A stretch of DNA of 64,000 nucleotides from Atrina japonica (taxonomy: Eukaryota; Mollusca; Bivalvia; Pterioida; Pinnidae), in assembly GCA_030159075.1 (NCBI GenBank), contig BROG01000343.1, forward strand, positions 434,001-498,000. The letters are read 5' to 3'. The first letter of the stretch is position 1, and the number at the start of each line of letters is the position of its first letter. Below, one piece after another: positions 1 to 13,045 of the stretch. The notes below the pieces were generated by a model. The model worked only from the letters and a program-made list of their open reading frames with translations. It made no database searches and was not told the DNA's origin. The position numbers and the translations under genes are program-made.

Positions 1-663
1 AAACCCACTAAAATTAATCACGCAACGTTTTCTGGATATGCTATATATTTTTAAGGTCTTTATTCTATCTACTTTTTTCTTCGTCATACGTACATATTTA
101 ACAATATATTTAGTTGCGGTCATTCATTTCTGTTACGAAAAGAATAATAAAAAACCAAATGCAATTTGCTCGCAGTTTTACATCCAGCCCCCCCCCCCTC
201 ATGTATACTTTGAAACACCTTAGATTCAAACACAACGCAAACCCACCAGATATAATTTTTTCATTGAACATTGTTTTGTGCACTCGACCTTCGATATTGT
301 TATGTAATCTATTTACAGTTATTGCATCCAAACTATTGAATTACGAAAAAATGTTTTACTGTGAATTGAGATCAATCATCTTCAACAAAGTACCGTCACA
401 CGTTTAAGTGTCTCATCTCCCTTCAAATAAAATCCTGTCGGGTTTGTAATAAACGGTGACCTTTCTATCATTGAAGAAAAACCTAAATGTATTTTAAAGA
501 CGTCCAAACTACTGCGGACTCTGTTCAATTAGGGACACATTTCAGATAAGGTATTATTTTGTTGAGGGTTATGCCAGACATTTAGTCAAAAAGTTGAGAA
601 TTCAGACAGCGTTTTTGAATGGATAAAATCTTTGTCATGGTTAAAAAAGTCTTGGATAAAAAT

Positions 664-940
664 TAAAGGGACATTGGCTTTGGTTTTTAATCGTTTATCT
701 TTTCACTACTTACATTAATATAAAATAGCAAATATTAAGATATACATAAGAATATGCATAAAAATTCTATAATAAAATACTATGTTTATATGAATACCAG
801 ACTAGATCTGACCTATTTATCGCAAAATATATAAGAATATATATAAAAGTTGATGGATGTGCATAACCCTTAAGTTTTGTTATTATACATCAAGTACAAA
901 AATTAAATGAAGACAAAAATACCCTTTTTGTGAACAAAAA
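664..940 (+). mobile_element. MITE R2, diverged copy
   Basis: It begins aaagggacattggctttggt, contains tgaataccagactagatctg and the gttattatacatcaagtaca word, and ends near accctttttgtg. Confidence 0.55.
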
Positions 941-1182
941 CTAATAGCCTTTTAAAGAGCGATGAAAATTCGCTTATGTTTTATGTTTAATGACCTAGAA
1001 GTTATCAACTGGCTAGACCGAATCGATAACTAACAGGTTACAGGGCTAATCAGAGAAAGTATTCAATAACATTTTTATTTGTAAAGCACATTTTATAATA
1101 AAATATTTAAAGAACAAGGGTTTCATACTTATTCCAGTACCATAAATGGCCGGTAAGTACATCACAAAACAGTAGCAGGTTT

Positions 1183-1185
<3 letters not shown>

Positions 1186-1272
<87 letters not shown>
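1186..1272. repeat. (TA)n microsatellite
   Basis: Nearly uninterrupted TA tract, about 87 bp. Confidence 0.97.
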
Positions 1273-1627
1273 AAATCTGTCACGAGTTTCCATTCATATC
1301 ACATTTATGATACGAGTTTTTGAGTTTTCCATTGCGAGCCTCTGTCAGGCAAAAAATTGAAAATTTATATCGAGTATCATGAATGTATTATGCATGGAAA
1401 CTCTTGACAGATTCTTTTCATTACATGATCAAATATATGCAATATAAAAGGCATTTTGTGATGACTGAGGATGAAAATCTATATTCTACTTTCTGTCGAG
1501 TTGGCCAAATTGTTCCAAATAGGTCAAATACTTGCGCAGAAATAATTGCACAAAACATATTGTAAATATTGCTTATATTTGAATACATACATTTAGCCTA
1601 CATTTTCAATTATTATTTACATATATA

Positions 1628-1730
1628 ATCTCAGATACCAGGGTATAAATCAATAAAATGTCCAGGACGTAGATACAAATCCGGCAAAAATTGACAATCA
1701 CGGACCTCTGGAAACCAAGAGGAGGGATAT
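1628..1730 (-). mobile_element. Antisense 3'-tail fragment of the RT element
   Basis: The reverse complement of about 8625..8725 (gatacaaatccgg, cacggacctctggaaaccaa). Confidence 0.7.
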
Positions 1731-1759
1731 ATATTACTGGAGTTGTTGAATAACGCTTT

Positions 1760-2050
1760 AATTATTCTCTACATAATACAAACTCCACTGGTATGGACGT
1801 TTGCAATGTTAAACACGTCTGTCTCTGTCAGTAAGACTTAATCAGCTCGACAGATGAGCTCGAAATAAATGATAAATGTATATGTTAGAAAGAAAATAGT
1901 GGTATCGTACTGGGCGAAATAATAAACCAAAATGTATTGCCAAATCTATCTAAGAGTACACACTCTTAAAAAGGTCATTGACAAACTTAGTTTTTGGGAA
2001 ATTTAGAATTTAAATAGAACAATCCCAGCGAAGTATTACTTTAGTATAAA
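1760..2050 (-). repeat. Dispersed repeat R1, diverged copy
   Basis: Same order of words as the 5950..6310 copy (agacttaatcag, gtggtatcgtac, gagtacacactct, aagtattactttagtat), more diverged. Confidence 0.6.
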
Positions 2051-2399
2051 AAAAAACTAAATATGATGCAAGGACATTTTATTTTGTATATAACTGCTGC
2101 ATACACATTATCCACACTTTTATCATGGAATGCCGTCAAAGGTATGACGTCATTGTTTAAAACATGAATGATAATATCTTGACATACGAAAGCTTATATG
2201 TGATATCAAAATATGGTAATACAAAAGAATTCTTCTATTAATTGTTGGGTAGGTTTGTCACTCAGTCGGTCTACGTTTTTGTCTTGGTACGATTCGTCTT
2301 GGGTGCGAATTTTCCTTGTAAGTTCACTTAACCAGCAAATCTCGTGGACATCTACGAAGATGATCGGAAAGAAATTAGACGCCATGTCTTGTTTCAGTT

Positions 2400-2720
2400 T
2401 CAATGTAAACACTAAAATATTGATGATTTTTTTTGGCATCTGCACTCTGTTTTTGACGGTAAATCATGTTGTCGGGTGATTTGTTACGGGTATACAATCG
2501 TTTCATGCTTATTACACACTTTCCGAAAAAAAAAAATTCTTAACTTAGCTAATGCTGCTTTAATATTAATTTTATACTTTATTTATTTAAAATTTAAACT
2601 CGTCCCGGTGAAGAGTGGGTTCACAAGACTTTACCCGCCAGTGTATATGGATTTTACTATAGCAGAAAAGATTTGCAAAAATCTGGTAAACAAACACATT
2701 CCACTGTAGCAGTCTATGCC
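2400..2720 (+). repeat. Dispersed repeat R3, copy 1
   Basis: Shares with 51410..51570 the series gctaatttaatatt-like, tttatac, atttaactcgtccnggt, aagagggt and ccgccatgt...gattttactta. Non-coding. Confidence 0.55.
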
Positions 2721-3029
2721 TACTCTTGCTGTATGGTAAACAAAATACCGCTGAAATAGGTACATTCAAGGGAATCGCTAAAATGAACTTGCAATTACGT
2801 ATGTAAATAATTTACCGCATGTCACACGACAATGAATACCTGGAGTGTCATTAAAGCGATATGAGCTGTCGTCGGTGAAAAATTTTACATGCCCATTTTA
2901 TGTGATATTCTATCTCATATATATTCCAAACAGACCATCTGGTAGTTCGAATAACAAATGCATGTGTAAAATTGCAACAATCTCGCCAAGTGTAACCTGT
3001 AATATCAGTCATTTTTGTCCACTGTGACA

Positions 3030-3120
3030 GGCGAGGAAAAATGTGCTGCCGGACCGGGAATCGAATCCAGGACCTTCATAACACTAGCAGGACGCTCTTA
3101 CCAACTAAGCTGACACCCAT
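3030..3120 (-). mobile_element. tRNA-derived SINE head, family A
   Basis: On the minus strand, GGGTGTCAGCTTAGTTGGTA is an A-box-like start and GGATTCGATTCCCGG is a B-box and T-loop, in a 72-nt tRNA-like layout. The tail CACATTTTTCCTCGC is shared with 18610..18705, so it is a SINE rather than a working tRNA gene. Confidence 0.75.
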
Positions 3121-4349
3121 GTTAGTAGGCGGATAAAATTGCAACCGACAAACCACCATATTTTGAGCATTGCAAATTAACTTTCGATAATTTTTTACGA
3201 AGATTACCGAGAGACTAATAAACACGTGCTATTTGCAGTTATTATACATTTTATTCTTATTACCCTTTGCGTTTATTTTCGTATATCATCATTCCATACC
3301 TAAATCAGGCAAAGTTTGTCTTTTTCGTCGTTTCAAAACATTCGATTTTTTTTTAAATTGTCCACGAGCCGGGTATAACTGGTGATCTCGACCCATTTTT
3401 AACTCGTCCCATCGCATTTGCGGCTTTATCATTCTTGACACATATGACCATGAACTGCCGAACTCCACCAGGTATGGCGGCACGATTGTAAAACGCGAGG
3501 TACCCATACTTTTCACAGTTATTTTGTTTGTATTTTGTCAATGTCAGCATTCAGGGTAACATTAACATTGAGAATTTTTTTCTTTTAGTGACCTGATAAT
3601 TTATTCAAATATTTATTCGATTTTCTTCAGGTATTTAAAATAGCGTTGAAACGTATATATTTTACAAAATACATACATTTTCCAATAAAAATCACGTCCT
3701 GTATTTTTAAAAATAAATATAAAACACATAAAAATCGGCCGACTTTAACATAGGAATAGGACCGAGATACCCTGTTTGAATTACGAAGTACATTTGATAT
3801 GGCGAAAGAGTTTATCAGAAAGGTTACTGCATACGGAAATACAGCTGGATTTTTTTTAGGTGCGGGAAAACTTAAATTCTAATAAAAGAAATAAGTTTGA
3901 AAAGAAGATCTTTTACATCGTTTTACGTGTTTGACGATGTATTTGAACACACATTTTATCATATTCTCCACTATATATCAGGGGACAAAAATCTTCATTG
4001 TGACAGCCTATATCGCTTTAAATGGCAAATAAAAACGTATGTTTTCTATTTTCAAATGCTTTACTTATTAGTTGTACGTATCCCTTATGTATTTTAAACA
4101 ATGTAATGACAAAAGATAGTCTCCACCCAGGCGTCAAATGTACATATATGTACCTTCAAACAGAAATGTAAGGGTATTATAATTTTGAATGATATGATCG
4201 TGTAAAAAGACACCTTTCATAAAATCACACCTAGAAGTGAATAATAATTTGATATTGCATTAATCTTTATTCGATATATGCAGATACCGTACAGCTGTAA
4301 TACAGAAACATGACAGACTGAGAACGTGGATGATATGACAATAATGATA

Positions 4350-4680
4350 ATATGTCTTTCTTTGTCTATGTCTTTCGTCTGCCCATGTATTTCTTTCTCC
4401 ATCTGCATGCCTGTCTTTGTGTCTGTGTCTTTGTCTCTGTCACTCTGTGTCTGTCCATCTCTGTTTTTTCTGTCTGTCTGGCTTTGTCTCTCTGTGTCAG
4501 TTTGTCTGTTTTTGTGTCGCAGACATGTCTGTCTCTAGTCTGTGTCTGGCTATCTGTCTGTTTTTTCTCTCTGCCTGTCTGTCTCTCTGGGTGTCTGCCT
4601 GTTTCTGTCTATCTGTCTTTGCCTCTCTGCCCATGTATTTCCCTGTCTGTCTGTGTGTCTGTCTTTGCCTCTGTCTCACT
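4350..4680. repeat. Degenerate (CTGT)n-type tract
   Basis: 330 bp of CTGT/CTTTGT/CTCTCTG words. It yields open frames full of Cys, Ser, Val and Leu on plus and Arg/Gln on minus, none of which look like genes. Confidence 0.93.
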
Positions 4681-4977
4681 AGCAAGTTGATGTAGGATTT
4701 ATTCCTGATCTATTGATATAAAACTTTTTTTTAATATTGGAAAATAGGTAAAAAAAATTCAATGGCTTGCTACCTATTTATTAACTAAAATATGAAATGA
4801 CTTAAACCATGTCACATATTTGCATTATTCATAGTGAAATACATCTCAGGGACTAGCGTAAAAGCTTATACAAAAGCCTCAACATAGGCCTACTGACAAT
4901 GCATCTGGTGAGATAAATCTAAGTGAGAACTATTAATTGTATTGTAGTCTTTTCTTTGTTTGAATGGTGGTTTATGT

Positions 4978-5215
4978 CATACGACATTTTTTTCAGTAGT
5001 TATATGGTACGTACGGGAAGCAAATTTTATTGGCGGAGGAGAGAACCTGGTTACCAGCATTCCTTAAGTTAACTGGTAAACATTCTCATAAAAATCAGCT
5101 TTGGTTCCAATGGGGATCGCACCAGAAATTACCAGAAGTGAGAGACATTATGATTCAAAGTGTGATTGGCTAGCCACTCAGCCACTGAGTAGCACTCACT
5201 TTTATCAGCAAGATG
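4978..5215 (-). mobile_element. tRNA-derived SINE, family B (diverged)
   Basis: It shares with 41240..41460 the series cagttatatgg, gagaacctggttac, aaaatcagctt and ggttcca...ggatcgcacc, ending in a decayed tRNA head near 5215. Confidence 0.65.
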
Positions 5216-5844
5216 CATCTTACATTGTACTTCAGTAATGTCAATAAATATTGTGGCATATATTGATCCCTCACTTACTCACTCTTGTGTCAGATTCAGA
5301 ATTTTTTTTCAAACGGAGGTGGGGGCTGAGGGGCAACATAATTATACTATCTAAAATTGTTTTACATTACATGCATCACTGCACAGAATTTCCCTATTCT
5401 TTGGTAATTGAGTGTAAGGTATCCATTTGAGGGTTAGGAGACACATATAATATGACCTGTTTAAAATTAAATGCTCAAATGTAAATATATATTCCTCTTT
5501 AATAAAGTTGTCTGAGCATAAATAACCAACTAATTAAATATTTTTTTTATAAGAAATAGGTTACAGAGTGTAATCAGAACTACAGCATGAATAAAAAAAA
5601 CACCTGCTTATATCTGAATGATCTACATGGATGTATATTTCAAGTCTGTGCTATTCGTAGAAATTGGAAAATAGATTTTTAGGTCTTTTCAGACTTTGTA
5701 TTTTCATTCATTTGTAGGTCATCATAGTAGATTTGATGTTATAATAATTTGAAAATGTTCCCATCCTAAAATCATATAACTGCAAGATACCATCACTGGT
5801 CCACAAGTGCGCAAGGACATATATAGTACAAATTGGTATTTTTT

Positions 5845-6530
5845 AATGTCAATAAATAAGGAATAAATTCCGCTTTTGTTTGCTAGTGAACCAAAGTGGA
5901 ATTTATTTCCTATTTTCTAATAAAACAAATAAATATTTAATATTAACAAAAAATAAGTATTAAATATTATAAACATAATACCAAAGTTGAAATGCTCAAG
6001 ATGATATCGTTTCTGTCAATTAGACTTCATCAGTTGGGCTCCGATTTGAAAAGTATGTGTATTTTCTAAAGATAAAGTGGTATCATACAAGGCCAAATAA
6101 TATCTCTAAAAGTATAGCCGAAATACGCCTAAGAGTAACCACTGTAAAAAAATGACTATCTTAGCTTTAGACAATTTTTGAATTTAAATAGTGTTAACAG
6201 AGCCAAATATTACTTCAGTATATTATAAGATGAACAGCTGGTACCTAAATACCAGGTACTAGGTTTATGTATACCCTCGGGGACTCAAACGGTCCACCTA
6301 ATAGGGATTAAATTCCTAAAGGGCTCGCTAGTAAGTTGAATTTAAGTGATTTGATTCTTTATCTATTTATATAAAAAATGTTCAATGGATCGCTAGCATT
6401 CCAAAGTGGAATTGATTCCTTATTTTTATATTAAAACATAATTTTTTAAATATTTGAAAATAGGCAATACATCCTCAATGGCTTTTTAGCAAGCCATAGT
6501 GGAATTTTTTCTCTATTTTCAAATATTTAA
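5845..6530. repeat. Hairpin and copies of a gnaataaattccgctttg-like word
   Basis: 5845..5912 pairs ggaataaattccgcttttg with caaagtggaatttatttcc. Related words recur at about 6400 and 6495. It overlaps the R1 copy. Confidence 0.65.
5950..6310 (-). repeat. Dispersed repeat R1, minus-strand copy
   Basis: This is the reverse complement of the 29.1-29.5 kb copy through the words agacttcatcag, gtggtatcatac, gagtaaccactg, gactatcttagctt and tataccctcggggactcaaa. Confidence 0.7.
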
Positions 6531-7799
6531 AAATCAATTCTACTTTTGTCATATATCTTCAAGTTGTATAACCGCTTTGATTGGAGTAAAGATAAGTGCG
6601 CAGGTGATGAACATAGGTGGCACATCAATTATAAAAAAAAATAATCAGTTGATTTTTTAATATTAAAAAAATCACTTCCGCTTTCGTCACGTACATATCT
6701 TCGAGATGTATAAATGCTTTTGATTATAGACAAACATGTCTGTGATGAGAATAGGTGGGGCATAGAAATCAACACTTTTTTAATATTCGAAGAAAAAAAT
6801 CAATATTGAAAATCGGTTGTATTTTCTAATACATTAGAAAATAATTTTGATATAAGGAAATTAATATGTACTGGAAAAATTAATTTTTAATATCAGAAAC
6901 ACCTCAAACAGAATAAATTCTCCAAAACATTAAAAACTAACTAATGAAGTGTGCCTTGACAATCCTCATCCACATAAGTATTTGAACGGTGAATCTTAAA
7001 CATATAAAGGCCTTATGAAAAACTACTATTTATCAGGGCCGATTATATATAACGAACTCGTATAGTTTCGACTCTGGTACGAGTTAGGCATGGTAAGAGT
7101 TGACTGAATATCGAGCACTTTAATTCAGCTGAACTCGGCCACGGTATTATAAAACATGCTATTAACTAGTCCCTAGACTTACTAGACACGCGGATATTCA
7201 CCAATTATTGAAATGGATGTTAAGTCAATAAGTGTTTAGATTTATAATGAATACAATTCAACATATATTAAAAATACGACCATGTATTTTTCGAGAAGCA
7301 GGAACTCAAACAACGGTGTAGATTCCACTTAACTAAAAACAAGTTGTCAGAGGAGTAGATTTTCATCAAGTATTGTTAAAAATATTAATAGATTTCATCA
7401 TACCAACTAAATAATTATTTTGTTATATCAACGAACGCTTAAATAGATTTTTTCGATAAATGGGGGCTCTGTCGATAAACCGGAAGCCTTGCGGTAGCAA
7501 CTTTTTATGGCCGGAAATTGTAAACCGAAACTTCTATTTCTCGCCCATGCGGGAATCAGTTTTTCACGGGTAGGAGAATTTTACGCTACACCGTATATGG
7601 TTTTTTACTATGTAGATCGATACAAAATAACAAAATCAAAAAGAGATATTCACAGGTATGAAATGCATATATATTTTGTGAAAATTTCTTGAAAAATCCA
7701 GTTTGGCAATTATTCTTTTAAATTAGACTTTTATGCTTTTATATAGCTCTTTGTTATTGTACTATTGTACATCAAGTACAAGTAGTAAAAGTACTAAAA

Positions 7800-8690
7800 A
7801 TCGATTTGATTCTACACATAAATACACTGAAGTTGATATAAAAACTGGATTTTCTAATAGACAATATATTTGTAATGTTCGGAGACGTGGTCTTTCAACA
7901 AACTGTCGGCATTCCTATGGGAACCAATTGTGCCCCTTTATTTGCCGACCTGTTCCTTTATAGATACGAAGCAGACTTCATTCATAAACTACTAAATCAA
8001 AAGAAGAAAAAGTTAGTGGTGTCCTTTAATTTGACATTTAGATATATCGACGACGTTTTGTCAATTAATAATGACAATTTTCACACACATGCCAATGCGA
8101 TATATCTCAGCGAACTAGAAATTAAAGATACAACTGGATCAAGCACACACGCTTCGTACTTAGAGATTTTACTTAATATAGACACAGACGGGAAATTGGC
8201 AACTAAGCTATACGACAAACGCGACGATTTCGGCTTTCCATCGTAAATTTTCCACATTTAAGTAGTAATATCCCGCAGTCACCCGCAAATGGAGTTTATA
8301 TTTCACATATGATCCGATATGCCAGGGCGTGTACAACATATGAAGATTTCATATACAGAGGTAAACTACTCACTGAGAAATTATTGACACAGAGATATCG
8401 AAAACCGCGTTTAATGTCAACGTTCCGCAAATTTTACGGTCGGTATCATAGTCTTGTTTGCGATTACTCTGTTTCACTAAGTTGCCTTTCCGTTGGCGTT
8501 TGGTGAGACGTCTGTACCAATTCTGACGAGGATACACTCCTCACGTATTCCATTGGACTTGACTGTGGAATCGCGGCGGGTGTGACCGGTCGATAGGGGA
8601 TGCTTACTCCTCCATGGCACATGATCCCACCTCTTGGTTTCCAAAGGTCCGTGTTTGTTCATTTTTACCGGATTTGTATCTATGTCCTGG
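7800..8690 (+). pseudogene. Penelope-like reverse transcriptase relic
   Basis: After a frame change near 7875, the frame to 8246 holds FQQTVGIPMGTNCAPLFADL and the catalytic-type FRYIDDVLS, then LEIKDTT and TKLYDKRDDF. The following frame (8309..8506) gives IRYARACTTYEDF and RKFYGRYHSLV. A third piece to about 8640 gives SIGLDCGIAAGVTG and MLTPPWHMIPP. The order matches the RTs with VGIPMG and YIDD found in many molluscs and cnidarians, which I assign to Penelope-like elements by recall. Frameshifts and a missing N-terminal half make it dead. Confidence 0.75.
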
Positions 8691-9257
8691 TAATTCTATT
8701 GATTTATACTTTGATCTGAGATTTGTTTTTATATTTTTGGATAAAAAGGCTAACACCCCTTTAAAAACCAATATTAGTATTTAAGTTATAAAATGTGCAG
8801 AGAAAATGTAGATGTTTTAAAGTAATTGTAGGTGTTAAGGTGGGCCTATAAACGTTAAAGGCATATTTCGTAAAAGAAATAAGAACCACCCTTGTGTATT
8901 TACAATCCTTAATAACCAACGCATAGCATACAAATCTCCGGAACAAATTTAATACAATTACTCCGTAAAACACTTATGTTACAACATAGTATACACAAAT
9001 TAGGGAAATACACTTACATACGCATAAATCAGCAAATACACTTAAGACCCTATCTTACTCATTATAAGTAATAACAACCTAATCATAAGAAATACAAGTA
9101 CTCAGTTTGACACCTGTATCCCGTTTACAGTGTTACAAAAACAGGAAAATACAGTATCTTTGAATATTAAAATCTCCGATACCAAAAACAATCTAAGGCA
9201 TTTATACGATACAAATCTAGTGAATATTGGCCAAAACATGACAGATGTTACTGCTAT

Positions 9258-9770
9258 TGAGGAATAAGCATCCCCTGGCGACCGTCAAATTCAAATGAAA
9301 TAAGTGAGGAACAAATCCTCGTCACAACTCGTAAGGAATACTCAACTTCCGCTAACGAACAGGTAAATCAATATTTCGTTAAATGAGTTATCGCAAACGA
9401 ACCCAGCCATTCTACAGACCGTAAAATTTGCGGAACGTTAAAATCAATCATTAGGATGTTCAAGATATAGGTACAAATCTGGTAAAATGGACAAACACGG
9501 ATCTCTTGAAATCAAGGGGTCGGATCAGGTGCCATGGAGGAGTAAGCATCACCTGTCGACCGGTCGTCCATAGTCAAACGCGATATTCGATATATCGGTG
9601 TCAATAACTTGTCAGTCACTAGTTCACCTCAGTATATCACATGTTATTATGTTGAACACGTCCTTGTACATCGGATCAATTATGAGAAACAATCACCATA
9701 TGCAGGTGATTGCGGGATATTATTAGTTAAATGTGGAAAATTACAATGGGAAACGACATCGATATTATTA
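9258..9770 (-). mobile_element. Antisense fragments of the same RT element
   Basis: 9258..9445 is the reverse complement of 8410..8600 (shared ccgtaaaatttgcggaacgtt). 9466..9571 is the reverse complement of 8580..8690 (acaaacacggatct, gccatggaggagtaagcatc). 9640..9770 is the reverse complement of 8230..8340. The pieces are out of order, so at least two overlapping insertions or rearrangements are implied. Confidence 0.75.
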
Positions 9771-10566
9771 ATGTCCTGTCTGTGTCTATAGTTATTAAAA
9801 TGTACAATTAAGAATCACGTGTGCCTGATTATGTTGTCTTTAATTTCTAGTTAGATGAAATATATCGCATGGCATATATGAAAGTTCGCATTATCAATTG
9901 ACAAAACGTAAAAAAAAGCATAATTTCTGAAATACCGCTCGTGTGAATCGAAATTAACTTTTAAGCTTTCAGCACTTAGGCCACTTCATCGTTTTATATG
10001 ATATTGTAGCTTCCAGTGCTTAGTTGTATGGTAATGAAACTGCTGCTGGAAGACATTTCACTTAAGGGAGTCTGTAAAATGAATTTGTAAATACGTCTCC
10101 AAGTAATGGTTATCAAAGGTGTCATTAAATGGCAAATAAAAAGATGTATTTTATCTTTTCAAATGTTTATTTATTAGTTGTTCATATACTTTATGTACTA
10201 GTTTATTAATCGATAAAATGACAAAAGACCGGATAGTTCCTCCAAGGCGTCAAATGAGAATGTAATATGCATATTCACACAAAAGTATGAAGGTATTATA
10301 ATTTTGAATGACATAATCGTTCAAAAACGCATTAAAATTTCATAACATCACACCTAGGAGTAAATGATAATTTGATATAAGTATTCATCTTTATTTGATA
10401 TATGCAAAATGTCGCACAGGTGTCTGTAATACAAAAACACCCGTGATGTAAAATGGCAGATTGAGAACGTGGATACTATGATCGTATTGGCAATAGTGCA
10501 ACAAAGAATGCTCGGTCATTAGATATGACCATTAGATAGATAGATTCAACAATAAATTGAAGTAAA

Positions 10567-10705
10567 TTAATTTTTATCTAACTATCGTTAGTTAATTTTC
10601 AAAATTTGAAGACACTCGGTAAACCTCGTGTTTTTCACATTTTGAAAATTAACTAACCCCAGTTAGTTTTCAAATTTTGACAATTAACTAACCCCAGTTA
10701 GATAA
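10567..10705. repeat. Inverted-repeat block
   Basis: The arm gttagttaattttcaaaatt and its inverse aattttgaaaattaactaac surround a short loop. Then a shortened copy follows with ccccagttag. Confidence 0.8.
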
Positions 10706-10734
10706 ACATCAAAACCAAATAATACTCGTTGATA

Positions 10735-10905
10735 ATCTCTGAAACCAAGAGGTAGGATCAGGTGCCATGTAGGAGTAAGCATCACCTGTCAACCAGTTAC
10801 ACCTGCCGTGAGTCCACAGTCAAATCCAAATGAAATACCTGAGGAACGAATTCTCGTCACAATTGGTACAGTCGTCTCAACAACCGCCAACGAACAGGCA
10901 ACTCA
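10735..10905 (-). mobile_element. Antisense fragment of the RT element tail
   Basis: Shares gaaaccaagaggtaggatca, ggagtaagcatcacctgtc and cgccaacgaacaggcaac with the other copies. Confidence 0.7.
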
Positions 10906-10980
10906 ACTAATTTATTTACGCAGAGAGTATCATTTCTGATCCAAGGTCCATAGTAAATGATTATGTTGCAGCGATATCTG

Positions 10981-10985
<5 letters not shown>

Positions 10986-11059
<74 letters not shown>
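10986..11059. repeat. (TA)n microsatellite
   Basis: Uninterrupted TA tract, about 74 bp. Confidence 0.97.
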
Positions 11060-11062
<3 letters not shown>

Positions 11063-12704
11063 CTCAATCTTGATTTTTTTTTTATTTTTAAGCAATATCT
11101 ACTAAACTCCATTGTTATTGATTGAAGGGCAGCGACATCATTTTATTTCATAATATTATTAAAAAATATTCTATTACTAGCAGAAAAGATTAAAACATCC
11201 TACCTCTTACCTTCTTTCCTAAATTTTGTATATGCTAACTGGGGGTAAAGGTATGAACCTAAAACTAAATGAATATATACTGAAGAAAACAATGGTATAA
11301 GACGAAACCTAACTCTCAATGTATTATCTAAACCGTGTAAGAGTAATCAGATTACATACGCAAAGTCGGAATGCTAATAACAAGTAAATTGCAACCAGTT
11401 TTCTTCTTATCATGAAATGATGGCCACCACTGAATAAGTAGTTGAGTCTGACGTAGGACACAATTAAAATATCAAAATGAAATAAGTACCGTACAAGTAA
11501 ATAACATATCCACATAATTGTGTTTGATTTGTGTAATGGTTCTGTCTGGCCGAACATGAATCTTCTGACCCTTTTCCATCCATTTCATCGATATTATTAT
11601 TCGCCGCCAGGCGGCGAATATATTTCAAATTAAGTTAGGAAGTAGTATATGGAAGGAGCTGTTAGTTTCTTTGAACGCGGAAGTAATGACGTAGTAATTT
11701 TATTTGAGGCAAAAATGCTATTAAATTTCAGATATGAAAGTGATGTTGGTTTGTTTCATAAATAATCAGCATCTAAATTTTTTTAATGCAATTAAGGTAT
11801 AGTACCGCGATTCGTATTTTTGAAATAACGATAAGTGGGAGACATTAGTCGAAATGATGGGAGCAATCATTACGTGATTGCTTTTGATTTTGATAAGAGC
11901 ATGATATCCTATTATATAAGTTTAGTGGACGACGGAAATTTGGAACAAAATGTTTTTTATCATTTAAAATGATTTCGTTTGTGCAAAGCGGAATAAATAT
12001 AACACCGAAAACGAAATGTGTCGTATGAAATATTGATGATTGGGAGAACAACAAAGTGAAAACGGGTCGGACGATTTACCGAAACAGACCTTAATTACCG
12101 AAGCACACCATTTTTACTTTTATTTCGACATAAAAACTGTAGTACATGTAGTACATGCTAAAGTCTACATATAATAAAATGTTACTTTTAACACGAGTTT
12201 TGTGTAATAATGGATAAAGTCATAATTATCATGTTAAACAAGATCGAACCACTCTAGCCGGCTAGGCCAACAATGAACGAAACAGACTGGAATATGGACT
12301 TGTTTTAAAAAAAATAATTCTGAATTATTCCATAAATGTTTTTCTAAATAACGTTTTATATTCTTGATATATACTAATATTTAATACATTTTCTTAAAAA
12401 AAATCCAAGTTCTTCACCATTGTTGACAACCATTATGCAGAACAGTGAAAATTACTGCAACTGTCATTTTGTAAACTTTTACATATATAGACATTGCTAC
12501 ATCGCTGATGTCAATTGCTATATAAACACTACTAAAATGAATGATTACACTGGATGAATTTGACCAGGAACATGATGACCACTCCATTTCTCACTACTGT
12601 CTGTGAACTTGGTGTTAGTTGACGGGAAATCGCCGTTAAATTAGTTCTGTTGACTCTATTTTCACAAAAATGTTATCTGGTGGGACTTTTTGTCGTAATA
12701 GATA
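11060..12704. other. Gene-free stretch
   Basis: Only the 21-bp palindrome at 11599 was noticed. Confidence 0.55.
11599..11619. repeat. 21-bp GC-rich palindrome
   Basis: ATTCGCCGCC, one A, then GGCGGCGAAT, in AT-rich surroundings. The half-site GGCGGCGAAT appears again near 12745. Confidence 0.85.
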
Positions 12705-13045
12705 TTAAGTAACTGAAAGCTTGCATTCATCCTTTGAAATACATTTGGCGGCGAATTGATGCTTTGCATCAAATTTTTCTTGTATTAGATGTATCCAGGC
12801 AAGAAGGACGCCCATCAGAATGAACAAAGTCGTAAAGTGCTCGTTTAGAAACAATACATTTCCCTGCAAGGTCATATTAGATTTGACTGTTAATGTGAAG
12901 AGATATAAGTCAGTCCAAGGCATAGCATCTTTTTCGGAAATATTCGTGAAAAAGACTCCATTGTATATATTTTTGTTATACAATCTTACAAACGGAAAGC
13001 TGGCTTTATCTTGATTAGAAATAATATAGAATGCGGTTACCTTTC
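12705..13045 (-). CDS. Possible orphan exon (unrecognised)
   Basis: On the minus strand an acceptor-like tatttttcag is followed by an open frame from 13045 to a stop at 12705, about 113 codons, including VTAFYIISNQDK, MPWTDLYLF and a short hydrophobic run LFILMGVLLAWIHL. The composition is more protein-like than its surroundings. I do not recognise a family. It lies 0.9 kb past the C1q relic on the same strand. It may be a real last exon, or chance. Confidence 0.25.

Noticed and set aside
3047..3118. tRNA gene on the minus strand
   Set aside because: A- and B-box are present, but the stems are imperfect and the same 3' tail occurs at 18610..18705, so it is a SINE head.
4326..4695. Cys/Leu/Val-rich proteins in several frames
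   Set aside because: By-products of a CTGT-rich low-complexity tract.
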